7,289 nt of DNA from Lysobacteraceae bacterium (GCA_018971925.1 JAGWZT010000093.1:1-7289), one strand, 5' to 3'. Numbered from the stretch's first letter, positions 1 through 6,191 are shown. Numbers and translations are program-made. The notes: generated by a model not told the origin, from the letters alone.

Positions 1-95
1 TCGTCGGCGGGCTGGCCTGTTTCGCGTTGCGTTACATGGCGATCCGGCACGGCTGGCACCTTCCCCATGCACGCGGATCCGGAGATGAAGCATGA
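1..95 (+). CDS. C-terminal end of a probable TRIC/UPF0126 family membrane protein (partial)
   Basis: Only the last 30 codons are present; the first whole codon starts at base 3 and the TGA stop is at 93-95. The peptide begins VGGLACFALRYMAIRHGWHL and ends PHARGSGDEA. A small, Gly/Ala-rich hydrophobic stretch followed by 'FALRxxAIRxGWxLP' resembles the last membrane helix and tail of the YicG/YadS (UPF0126, trimeric intracellular cation channel) family; this is recognition from memory on a short fragment. The stop overlaps the start codon of the next gene (ATGA, 92-95), which indicates translational coupling and a shared transcript. The GGAG at 81-84 that serves the next gene lies inside this reading frame. 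The reading frame is well supported by the overlap; the family is less sure. Confidence 0.6.
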   Translation, partial: VGGLACFALRYMAIRHGWHLPHARGSGDEA

Positions 96-871
96 CGACA
101 CGCATGCCCACCCTGTTCGTCGGCCACGGCAATCCGATGAATGCCGTGCAGGATACGGTCTGGTCGCGTGCGTGGTCCGAGATGGGGCGGCAGTTGCCGA
201 CGCCGAGCGTGGTGCTCTCGGTTTCCGCGCATTGGTACCTTCCGGGAACCGCCGCCACCGCGATGGCGCAGCCACGCACCATCCACGACTTCGGCGGCTT
301 TCCGCGCGAGCTGTTCGAAGTGCAATATCCCGCACTCGGCGACGTTGCGCTGGTGCGCCGGCTGCGCGAACTGCTCGCTCCCGCGGCGGTTCGCGCCGAT
401 GTTTCGTGGGGACTGGATCATGGCACGTGGTCGGTGCTGCGCCACATCTTTCCCGATGCCGGCGTGCCGGTGGTGCAGTTGAGCATCGACGAGACGCAAG
501 CTCCCGCTTTCCACCATGAACTTGGAAAACGACTGGAGCCGCTGCGCGATGAGGGCGTACTGATCCTGGGCAGCGGCAATGTCGTGCACAACCTGCACGC
601 CTACGCGTGGGGCCGGCACCCGGCGCAGCCGTTCGACTGGGCCGTGCGGTTCGAAACCGCCGTACGCAATCGCATCCTGCAGCGCGATTACCAACCCCTG
701 GTGGACTACGCGTCACTCGGACCGGATGCCGAATTGTCGGTCCCCACGCCGGAGCACTATCTGCCCCTGCTGTACGTGCTGGGTGCCAGTGGCAAAGAGG
801 ACAGCGTGAGTTTTCCCACCGATGGCACGGATGGCGGCTCGATCTCGATGTTGTCGGTTCAATTCGGTTGA
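92..871 (+). CDS. ygiD: 4,5-DOPA extradiol dioxygenase-like protein (class III, LigB fold)
   Basis: The 259-residue protein has the length and motifs of the YgiD/DODA family, metal-dependent class III extradiol ring-cleaving dioxygenases. The likely metal ligands are visible: His12 in FVGHGNPMNA, His47 in SVSAHWY, His166 in GSGNVVHNLHAY and His222 in PTPEHYLPLLY. Their spacing (35, 119, 56) matches the spacing I recall for the four zinc-ligand histidines of E. coli YgiD. His110 in GLDHGTW is also conserved in the family and may take part in catalysis. The ATG at 92 is chosen because GGAG (81-84) lies 7 nt upstream and because it overlaps the preceding stop as ATGA. No signal peptide or membrane segment is seen, so a cytoplasmic location is expected. 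The physiological substrate is unknown; the family name comes from activity on L-DOPA and catechols. It converges with the minus-strand isomerase gene. Confidence 0.9.
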   Translation: MTTRMPTLFVGHGNPMNAVQDTVWSRAWSEMGRQLPTPSVVLSVSAHWYLPGTAATAMAQPRTIHDFGGFPRELFEVQYPALGDVALVRRLRELLAPAAVRADVSWGLDHGTWSVLRHIFPDAGVPVVQLSIDETQAPAFHHELGKRLEPLRDEGVLILGSGNVVHNLHAYAWGRHPAQPFDWAVRFETAVRNRILQRDYQPLVDYASLGPDAELSVPTPEHYLPLLYVLGASGKEDSVSFPTDGTDGGSISMLSVQFG

Positions 872-936
872 ACAACGGATCCGGGGTGACTTTCCCGCGA
901 GCCGGACGCCTGTCGGTGCAAGCGCGCAAATGCGGC

Positions 937-1707
937 TCAACCCTCCGCCGGCTTTTTGCTCCGCAACCGCTCGACCAGCGCATGCAATGTCGCTTGCGCT
1001 TCGGGCGCGAACCAGCCATCGAGGAATTCCTCGACCGGAAGTGAAGCCGGATCGTCGAACAGGCGTACGAGGTCGGCGCGTGCCATCGCGCGGGTTGTCA
1101 GCATCGCCTGGCGCGGGAGTCGCAGCAGCGGTTCCAGCCACGCGAGGGTGCGCGTGACGACGTGATCGACGTCGGTCAATTCGTCCACCATGCCCGCGGC
1201 GAGCGCATCGTCGGCGTCCAGCATTGTGCCCGAAACGAGCAGGCGCTCTGCGCGGTACACGCCCACCAATCGGCGCAGCGCCGCCTGGATGCAGTCCGGC
1301 ACGGTCAGGCCTACCTGCACTTCGTTGAGGCCGATCCTGAATTCGCCGCGCGCCATCACGCGGTAATCGCAGAAGATCGCCAGCACCGCGCCGCCCGCCG
1401 GACTGTGCCCAGTGACCGCGGCCGCGACGGGTATCGGCGAACGCGCGAGCCTCGCGCACAGGCCGAAGAAGTCGCGCCAGAACGCGCGCATCGCATCGCG
1501 GTCGAGTTGCAGCAGGGCGGGGATGTCGAGCCCTGCCGAGAACAGTCCCGGCGATCCCGACAGGATCAAGGCCGCGGCGCCGTTGGCCGGAGCGCGTTCC
1601 ACCGCCTGCTTCAGCGTCGCGATCAGCGCGGGGTTGAGGGCGTTGACGGGTGGACGCGCGAGCCGGAACTCGCGGATGCCGTGGTCGTGTTCGATGATGT
1701 CGAGCAT
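937..1707 (-). CDS. Crotonase-family enzyme, probably Delta3,Delta2-enoyl-CoA isomerase
   Basis: A 256-residue single-domain crotonase. Residues 56-62 (FSAGLDI) and 100-115 (GHSPAGGAVLAIFCDY) form the CoA-binding and oxyanion-hole region. In enoyl-CoA hydratases two glutamates act, in 'GGCELA' and 'PEI'. Here the first position is Val108, while the second is kept as Glu129 in GLNEVQVG. The segment 'GLNE..(V/L)G', preceded by 'PAGG..LA..CDYR', is typical of mitochondrial ECI1-type Delta3,Delta2-enoyl-CoA isomerases, in which one glutamate moves the proton. The protein is therefore more likely to shift cis/trans-3-enoyl-CoA to trans-2-enoyl-CoA for beta-oxidation of unsaturated fatty acids than to hydrate. 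The ATG at 1707 has GGAG (1716-1713) 5 nt upstream. Its 5' region runs into the repeat element at 1727-1908, so its promoter may lie in that repeat. Automatic pipelines would probably name it enoyl-CoA hydratase. Confidence 0.85.
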   Translation of the reverse strand: MLDIIEHDHGIREFRLARPPVNALNPALIATLKQAVERAPANGAAALILSGSPGLFSAGLDIPALLQLDRDAMRAFWRDFFGLCARLARSPIPVAAAVTGHSPAGGAVLAIFCDYRVMARGEFRIGLNEVQVGLTVPDCIQAALRRLVGVYRAERLLVSGTMLDADDALAAGMVDELTDVDHVVTRTLAWLEPLLRLPRQAMLTTRAMARADLVRLFDDPASLPVEEFLDGWFAPEAQATLHALVERLRSKKPAEG

Positions 1708-1726
1708 GGGAGCTCCGTTGCGTGCT

Positions 1727-1908
1727 CGTCATTCCGGCGAAGGCCGGAATCCATTGTGCTTTCTGTCGAGAGCGAGATCAAAATGGATTACTCGCCGCAT
1801 CCTGCGGCTCGTCCTTCGGACCATCGGCTTCGCCGATGTTCGCTCCGGCATCCTGCCTCCGCAGTCCGGGTTCCGGCCCGATGAGGCAGGTCCGGCCCCG
1901 GGATGACG
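1727..1908. repeat. Structured intergenic repeat with imperfect terminal inverted repeats (MITE-like)
   Basis: The ends are near-perfect inverted copies: CGTCATTCCGG at 1727-1737 and, read on the other strand, CGTCATCCCGG at 1908-1898 (10 of 11 match). Inside are several hairpins. ATTCCGGC-GAAG-GCCGGAAT (1731-1750) has an 8-bp stem. AATCCATT (1748-1755) pairs with AATGGATT (1782-1789). CATCGGC-TTC-GCCGATG lies at about 1822-1838. CCTGCCTC (1852-1859) pairs with GAGGCAGG (1883-1890). The left end belongs to a widespread repeat type in Xanthomonadales and other genomes, recognisable when translated as 'VIPAKAGIH'; this is from memory. It fills nearly the whole gap between the DUF4139 and isomerase genes and encodes nothing credible. 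No target-site duplication could be assigned with confidence. Confidence 0.75.
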
Positions 1909-1915
1909 ACGTCCT

Positions 1916-3382
1916 TTACAAGTCCTGGGCGGTCCAGTTGTAGCGCACGGTGTAGGTGAGCGTGGCGTCGCCGTGCGCCGGCACCGGCACCTTGAATTCC
2001 AGCAATTGCGGCGTCTGCTTCGAGGGCTTGATGTTGGAAGACGTCAGGCTCCACTCGCGCCAGCGGTTGGGGCGTTCGCGCAGCGTGACCGTACGCGCCG
2101 CGTCGCCGCCGTTCGTGAGCGTGATCTTGTAGGCCTCGGTCATCGTGTGCGCCCTGGCATCGACGTGGAATTCGGTGCGTTCGCGGGTTGCGCGAAGATC
2201 AAAACTCTCGCCGAGCTGCACCGATACGCGCTGGCCCTTGGGGGTGTCGGCAACGTTGCCTTCGCCGAGGAGCGCGGGTGCGCCGTCGCGATCCGTGGTC
2301 CACGCACGCAGGGTGCCGGCGGGCAGGGCATCGGGCGCCGTGAACGCCAGCGTGCTCGCGATCGGGCGATCGCGGTAATCCTGCGCGCCGTAGTCGTTGG
2401 TGTTCGGCTTCGGCGGAAAGTACGCGTTGCCGTCGTCGACGACGTACTCGCGGGCGCACGAAAGCGCCTGCGTCGGGTACAGCGGCGTCAGCGTGACTGT
2501 GCCATTGGGAAGACTTACCGCGCCGGCGAGGGTGAAGCTGCGGTAATCGCCGAGCGAGGCCTGTACGGGCATCGGCGCAGCTTTCGCCATCTGTGCGGTA
2601 ACCTGCAATGAGTTATACACGCGCACGCCGCGATTGCCGAGATTGGGCTGGCCCGCGACCAGCTGGATGTTGGCGCCGCCGTAATCGCGCCCGCTGCGGT
2701 TGGCGATGCTGGCTTCCGGCTTGAATTGCATCCGGCAGGTGGAGCCGCTTTCCAACGTCGCGGTGTAGGCGGCGCGCCAGCCGAGTCCCGACGTGGTGTA
2801 GGTCAGCAGCGCATCACGGTTGCCGCCGGATTTCGCGCTGACATCCAGCAACACGCTGCTGCCGCCGGACACGGAATCGGCAGACAGCGTCACGGATTGG
2901 TATTGGTGGACGAGATGCACCTTGCCATCGGAAGTGCGAATCAGCACGCCGTTGTCCGAGGCGCCCAGCAGTTCACCCGTAAATCCGCCACCACCGGTTG
3001 CGGCGGGAATGCCGCCGGTTTGCACGCTGACCTGGCTGCCGATCGCGCCATCCAGCGCGCCGTTCGTGCTGGCGTTGGCGAGCACCACGCGCTGACCGAG
3101 CACGCTCACCGTGGAACCCGATCCGAAGCCCACGGCGATGGCTTCCGGATCGAGCGTCGCGGGCAGGCCGCCGATGCGGATTTCGTGGTTGCCCGCGGCG
3201 ACGCTCAGCGTGCGTTGTTCGTGCACCAGCGCGTGACCGGCGTCCAGCGTGCCCTGGCTGCTGCCCGAAAACAGCGCGTCGTTGTCGGCGGAATAAATCG
3301 TCAGCCTGGGGTTGCCGGCTGCGGATGCGGCAGGCGTGGCGAGCAGCGCGGTGATGGCCGCACAAAGCAATCGGCGTGGCAT
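1916..3382 (-). CDS. Secreted DUF4139 domain-containing protein
   Basis: The 488-residue protein starts with a clear type I signal peptide: basic MPRR, a hydrophobic core to about residue 16 and a likely cut after ASA (residue 21). It should be periplasmic or exported. There is no lipobox. Residues 25-100 resemble the N-terminal DUF4140-like region ('GNHEIRIGGLPATLDPEAI'). From about 185 to the C terminus lies a DUF4139-type beta-rich domain, with LLTYTTSGLGWRAAYTATLE (residues 192-211), NRSGRDYGGANIQLVAG and the closing 'LTYTVRYNW'. A Gly-rich linker (about 122-136) joins the two. The mature chain has only two cysteines, C216 and C309, which could form a disulfide. The ATG at 3382 is chosen over upstream in-frame codons because a GGGAG sits 6 nt before it and the signal peptide begins there. 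The function of this family is unknown; some members are described as mucoidy-inhibitor-like. It follows the PTS operon on the same strand after a 261-bp gap. Confidence 0.85.
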   Translation of the reverse strand: MPRRLLCAAITALLATPAASAAGNPRLTIYSADNDALFSGSSQGTLDAGHALVHEQRTLSVAAGNHEIRIGGLPATLDPEAIAVGFGSGSTVSVLGQRVVLANASTNGALDGAIGSQVSVQTGGIPAATGGGGFTGELLGASDNGVLIRTSDGKVHLVHQYQSVTLSADSVSGGSSVLLDVSAKSGGNRDALLTYTTSGLGWRAAYTATLESGSTCRMQFKPEASIANRSGRDYGGANIQLVAGQPNLGNRGVRVYNSLQVTAQMAKAAPMPVQASLGDYRSFTLAGAVSLPNGTVTLTPLYPTQALSCAREYVVDDGNAYFPPKPNTNDYGAQDYRDRPIASTLAFTAPDALPAGTLRAWTTDRDGAPALLGEGNVADTPKGQRVSVQLGESFDLRATRERTEFHVDARAHTMTEAYKITLTNGGDAARTVTLRERPNRWREWSLTSSNIKPSKQTPQLLEFKVPVPAHGDATLTYTVRYNWTAQDL

Positions 3383-3413
3383 GGGCGTCTCCCTGTGGTC
3401 GATGCGCGTCCCG

Positions 3414-3419
3414 ATGATA
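3414..3419 (-). promoter_or_regulatory. Possible -10 element for the DUF4139 gene
   Basis: Read on the minus strand, GTTTATCATCG contains TATCAT, five of six matches to the sigma-70 -10 consensus, about 31 nt upstream of the ATG at 3382. A convincing -35 at normal spacing was not found (CTGACG lies about 20 nt upstream). The assignment rests on position and this single hexamer. Confidence 0.25.
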
Positions 3420-3466
3420 AACGCGGTGCCTGAACGAGTCGTCAGATGAGGACCTGTTGACGCTAT

Positions 3467-3482
3467 GCCACAGCCATGTGGC
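3467..3482. other. Short hairpin in the DUF4139 upstream region
   Basis: GCCACA (3467-3472) and TGTGGC (3477-3482) form a perfect 6-bp stem around the 4-nt loop GCCA. It lies upstream of the candidate -10 for the DUF4139 gene. It has no T-tract on either strand, so it is not a standard terminator. It could be an operator-like inverted repeat or chance in GC-rich DNA. Confidence 0.35.
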
Positions 3483-3530
3483 CAGAGGGCCCCGGCCCGA
3501 AGGGTTGCTCCGCAGCGGCCGCCATACGTC

Positions 3531-3577
3531 GGCGCGCGCCTTGACCATGGAACCACCATGGCGCTGCGGCGCGCGCC
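3531..3577. repeat. Nested palindromes downstream of the PTS operon
   Basis: Two copies of the self-complementary decamer GGCGCGCGCC (3531-3540 and 3568-3577) flank two copies of the self-complementary CCATGG (3545-3550 and 3556-3561). The strand can therefore fold into a 10-bp outer stem, a 4/6-nt internal loop, a 6-bp inner stem and a 5-nt loop. The outer unit with its TTG flank is also a 13-bp direct repeat. The structure begins 67 bp beyond the Enzyme I stop on the minus strand and may end or protect the PTS mRNA. No U-tract follows it, so intrinsic termination is not supported. A smaller stem, AACCGC/GCGGTT (3587-3592 with 3605-3610), lies between it and the Enzyme I stop. Confidence 0.5.
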
Positions 3578-3643
3578 TTGCCTGGCAACCGCTGCAGAAG
3601 CAACGCGGTTCACTTGCCATGGCGTTAACAGGTCCTGGTCGGA

Positions 3644-5377
3644 TCAAAGTTTTTGCGCGTCTTCCAGCAGTGCTGCAACTTCATCCCGGTCGCGTGCGCG
3701 CAACAGCCTCGGCGCCAGTGCGCGCATGGTTTTACGGCTGCAGCGCGACAACGCATCGCGCTGGGCGAGGATGCGATCGGGCAGCATGCTGAAGTCTTCG
3801 AGGCCGAGCGCGATCAACATGCAGGCGAAGACGGGGTCGCCCGCGATTTCGCCGCACAGGCAAACGGGCTTGCGCGCCATGCGCGCGCGGCCGATCACGT
3901 GCGCCAGCATGCGCAGCACGGCGGGATGTGCCGGCTGGTACAACTTGCCAAGTTGATCATTGTTGCGGTCGGCGGCGAGCACGTACTGGGTGAGGTCGTT
4001 GCTGCCGATGGCGAGGAAATCCGCGACTTCCAGCAACGCACGAACGTTGAGTGCGGCGGCCGGTACCTCGACCATCGCCCCCAGTTCGAACTGGTCCGGA
4101 ATCTCGTGCCCAGCGGTGCGCAGGTCGCGCGCGCATTCCCGCAGCAGGCGTCGCACTTCGACGAGTTCGACGGCTTCGGTGACCATCGGCACCAGAATGC
4201 GCAACGGGCCGTAGCAGCTCGCGCGCAGGATCGCGCGCAGCTGCGTCACGAACACGTCCGGCTGGCGCAACGACAGGCGCACGCCGCGCACGCCCAGAGC
4301 GGGATTCGGCTCCGAGGCCATCACCAGCCCGGCCGCATCGGCCTTGTCGGCGCCAAGGTCCAGGGTGCGAAGGGTGACCGGTAGGCCGCCGGCGCCCAGT
4401 ACCGCATCGCGATAGGCGTGGAACTGTTCGTCCTCGCTGGGCAGCCCGTCGTGGGCGAGGAACAGGAATTCGGTGCGGTACAGGCCGATGCCGGCGGCGC
4501 CAAGATTACGCGCCCGCTCGATGTCCTCGGAACGCTCGGCGTTGGCGTACAGGCGCAGCTTGTGGCCGTCGCGGGTACGGGTTTCGGCGCCCGCCAGTTG
4601 CGCGAGCCGCTGGCCTTCGCGCAGGGCTTCGCGCTGCCAGTTGCGGAATTGCGCGAGATCCTGCGCCGCCGGGTGAACGATGACTTCACCGCGCACGGCA
4701 TCGACCAGCACCAGATCGCCGTCGCGCAGGTCTTCGAGCACGCCATCGGTGTTGACCAGCATGGGCAGGTGCAGGCTGCGCGCGAGAATCGCGCTGTGCG
4801 AATACTGGCTGCCGGACCCCGCCACCACCGCGAGAATGCCGTGGCTGGCCATGTGCGCAAGCTCGCCGGGCGCGACGCTTTCGGCCACGAGAATTTCGCC
4901 CACGCGCGTCGCGAGCTTCTTTTCCTCGCTGCTGGCCTGGCGCGCCAGCGCGCTCTGCACGCGCGCGATGACGTGATCGACGTCTTCACCGCGGCTGCGC
5001 AGGTAGGGATCGTCCATGTTGTCGAAGACCGCGACCAGCCGGTCGCGCTGCGCCTTGAGTGCGGCGGCGGCGCGGTAATGGCCCTTGCGGATCATCGCGC
5101 GCAGGCCCTCGATCAGTTCCGGATCATCCAGCAGTTGCGCATGCGCATCGATGAATTCGCCGACCTCGCGCGCCAGCGCGCCGTGCAACTTGCGGCGCAA
5201 TTCGGCCATGTCCTCGCGGGCGACGGCGAAGGCGCGTTCAAGGCGCGCGACTTCGCTTTCAGTCTCGGAGTCAGGCAGCGGTGTGTTGTCGATGCTGAAA
5301 CGGGCGGGCTGTTCGAGGCGCACGCGTCCCAGCGCCATGCCGGGCGCCGCTGCGTAACCGGGGAAGGCGCGCCTCAT
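3644..5377 (-). CDS. ptsP: Phosphoenolpyruvate-protein phosphotransferase, Enzyme I
   Basis: A 577-residue cytoplasmic Enzyme I, the first step of the PTS: it autophosphorylates from PEP and phosphorylates HPr. Its length equals classical PtsI (about 575), and it lacks the N-terminal GAF domain of E. coli PtsP, so the symbol could equally be ptsI. The N-terminal part (about 5-230) contains the HPr-binding helical region and the swivelling phospho-histidine domain, with His194 in YSHSAILARSL. The C-terminal TIM barrel shows Arg301 (GLYRTEFLF), Arg337 (RTLDLGADK), GSNDLTQYVLAADRNN and the acid Cys508 in CLCGEIAG, so the catalytic set is complete. Two signatures deviate: the loop before His194 reads GSQYSH instead of the usual GGxTSH, and GADK replaces GGDK. 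The ATG at 5377 overlaps the ptsH stop as ATGA, implying coupled translation of the two partners. It is the last gene of the operon. Confidence 0.93.
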   Translation of the reverse strand: MRRAFPGYAAAPGMALGRVRLEQPARFSIDNTPLPDSETESEVARLERAFAVAREDMAELRRKLHGALAREVGEFIDAHAQLLDDPELIEGLRAMIRKGHYRAAAALKAQRDRLVAVFDNMDDPYLRSRGEDVDHVIARVQSALARQASSEEKKLATRVGEILVAESVAPGELAHMASHGILAVVAGSGSQYSHSAILARSLHLPMLVNTDGVLEDLRDGDLVLVDAVRGEVIVHPAAQDLAQFRNWQREALREGQRLAQLAGAETRTRDGHKLRLYANAERSEDIERARNLGAAGIGLYRTEFLFLAHDGLPSEDEQFHAYRDAVLGAGGLPVTLRTLDLGADKADAAGLVMASEPNPALGVRGVRLSLRQPDVFVTQLRAILRASCYGPLRILVPMVTEAVELVEVRRLLRECARDLRTAGHEIPDQFELGAMVEVPAAALNVRALLEVADFLAIGSNDLTQYVLAADRNNDQLGKLYQPAHPAVLRMLAHVIGRARMARKPVCLCGEIAGDPVFACMLIALGLEDFSMLPDRILAQRDALSRCSRKTMRALAPRLLRARDRDEVAALLEDAQKL

Positions 5378-5643
5378 GCGCCCTCGTCGAACTTGCGGTC
5401 GAACAGTGCGGCCACCGCGTTCAGCGCTTGCGTTTCGTCCGGGCCTTCCGCGCGCAACGTCAGCGGCGTGCCGATCCCGGCCGCCAGCATCATCACGCCC
5501 ATGATGCTTTGCGCGTTGACCGCGCGCCCACCGCTGACCAGCCAGATCGTGGCTTTGAACCCCTGGGCCAGTTGCACCAGCTTGGCCGAGGCGCGCGCAT
5601 GCAGGCCGAGCTTGTTGCTGACCACGATTTCCCTTTCGACCAT
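5374..5643 (-). CDS. ptsH: HPr phosphocarrier protein
   Basis: An 89-residue HPr, the normal length of the family. It carries the phosphate from Enzyme I to EIIA. The active-site histidine is His15 in KLGLHARASAKL, and Arg17 beside it is conserved. The second regulatory site, Ser46, sits in NAQSIMGVMML, close to the 'NAKSIMGV' context recognised by HPr kinase/phosphorylase. This agrees with an hprK gene in the same operon. The start at 5643 gives the standard N terminus, MVEREIVVSNK. Its Shine-Dalgarno is weak (GGAA, 7 nt upstream) and lies inside a palindrome that abuts the ATG (5644-5655). The gene is separated from the upstream EIIA gene by 116 bp that carry a strong hairpin, the only long gap between the complete genes of the operon. 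Its stop overlaps the Enzyme I start. Confidence 0.95.
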   Translation of the reverse strand: MVEREIVVSNKLGLHARASAKLVQLAQGFKATIWLVSGGRAVNAQSIMGVMMLAAGIGTPLTLRAEGPDETQALNAVAALFDRKFDEGA

Positions 5644-5655
5644 CGGAACGTTCCG
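5644..5655. promoter_or_regulatory. 12-bp palindrome abutting the ptsH start codon
   Basis: CGGAACGTTCCG is perfectly self-complementary and ends directly at the ptsH ATG. On the mRNA it contains the only Shine-Dalgarno-like bases (GGAA). It can fold as a 4-bp CGGA/UCCG stem with an ACGU loop, which would hide them. A role in translational control or as a DNA operator is inference; only the symmetry and position are seen. Confidence 0.4.
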
Positions 5656-5698
5656 GGGAGGCGTCCCGCTACGTTACCAAATCATGCGCTTACATGAA

Positions 5699-5738
5699 GG
5701 ACGGAGGGAATCAAGTTGCGACTTGATCCCCTCCGTCC
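5699..5738 (-). other. Long intercistronic hairpin between the EIIA and ptsH genes
   Basis: Arms 5699-5716 and 5721-5738 form an 18-bp stem with a 4-nt loop. On the minus-strand transcript 17 pairs are Watson-Crick and one (5709/5728) is G-U; on the plus strand that same position would be an A-C mismatch. The structure therefore fits the transcribed strand best. It starts 21 nt after the EIIA stop and ends 55 nt before the ptsH ATG. The following bases are TTCATGTAAG, with no U-run, so a standard intrinsic terminator is not supported. RNA processing, 3'-end protection of the upstream message, or factor-dependent attenuation are possible roles. Confidence 0.7.
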
Positions 5739-5759
5739 CCGCAACCGTCCCAACTACAA

Positions 5760-6191
5760 CTACACCCTGTCGATGCAGATGCCGCCGCGCCCGCCACTGG
5801 CCGCGACCTCGGCCAGTTCATCCAGCGGCTTGCCGGGGTAGTTGAGCACGCGCAGCAGCATCGGCAGGTTCAGGCCCGACACGCAACGCGCACGCACGCC
5901 CAGGCTGGCGAGCTTGTTGGCGATGTTGCACGGCGTCGAACCGTACAGGTCGGACAGCACCAGCACGCCGCCGCCGTGGTCGAGTGCGCGCGCGGCGCGC
6001 GCCGCGGCCGGCAATACGGTGGACGGGTCATCGTTCGCGCCCACTTCGAGCGTGTCGAGCTGACAGGGCAGGCGCGGCATCACGTGCTTGGCTGCCGTGA
6101 TCAGCGCGTTGCCGATCTCTTCGTGTGTCAGCAGCAGGATGCCCGCCGGCGGGACGGGGTCGTTGTGTTGGAGTGCGGTGGCCGTGGTCAT
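5760..6191 (-). CDS. PTS EIIA component, mannose/fructose (EIIA-Man) family
   Basis: A 143-residue EIIA-Man-type phosphocarrier that should receive phosphate from HPr. The likely phospho-acceptor is His23 in GILLLTHEEIG. The family segments VLVLSDLYGSTPCNIANKL and VSGLNLPMLLRVLNY follow in the expected order. No EIIB, EIIC or EIID domain is fused or adjacent, so a regulatory role, as in the hprK-linked PTS of many proteobacteria, is more likely than sugar uptake. The start is uncertain. The ATG at 6191 gives 16 residues before the conserved core and has no clear Shine-Dalgarno. An in-frame TTG at 6227, with a GGA 7 nt upstream and only 21 nt after the rapZ stop, would add 12 residues (TTG-encoded Met, then QACGYPFAIIA). 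Family members as I recall them begin only a few residues before the GILL strand. No start codon exists closer to the core here. Confidence 0.85.
   Translation of the reverse strand: MTTATALQHNDPVPPAGILLLTHEEIGNALITAAKHVMPRLPCQLDTLEVGANDDPSTVLPAAARAARALDHGGGVLVLSDLYGSTPCNIANKLASLGVRARCVSGLNLPMLLRVLNYPGKPLDELAEVAASGGRGGICIDRV

Noticed and set aside
900..958. Possible terminator for the plus-strand dioxygenase gene: AGCCGG (900-905) pairing with CCGGCT (948-953) followed by TTTTT.
   Set aside because: A 6-bp stem around a 42-nt loop, with the right arm inside the isomerase coding region, is too weak to call.
1159..1173. GACGTGATCGACGTC inverted repeat that also occurs at 4970-4984.
   Set aside because: Both copies lie in coding sequence and encode DVDHV in unrelated proteins; most likely chance.
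713..1732. Minus-strand open frame of 339 codons overlapping the isomerase gene, and a plus-strand frame at 1162-1884.
   Set aside because: Arg/Pro/Ala-rich shadow translations of the isomerase gene and the repeat, with no family features.
1722..1943. Small plus-strand frame beginning MLVIPAKAGIH.
   Set aside because: This is the translation of the intergenic repeat, a known source of spurious small proteins.
3383..3613. In-frame extension of the DUF4139 gene by 77 codons.
   Set aside because: The signal peptide and a good ribosome site fix the start at 3382; the extension covers palindromic non-coding sequence.
4418..5845. Long open frame on the plus strand opposite Enzyme I and ptsH (475 codons), and a similar one at 3653-4384.
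   Set aside because: They are antisense to well-supported PTS genes, show no recognisable domain, and such frames are common opposite GC-rich coding sequence.
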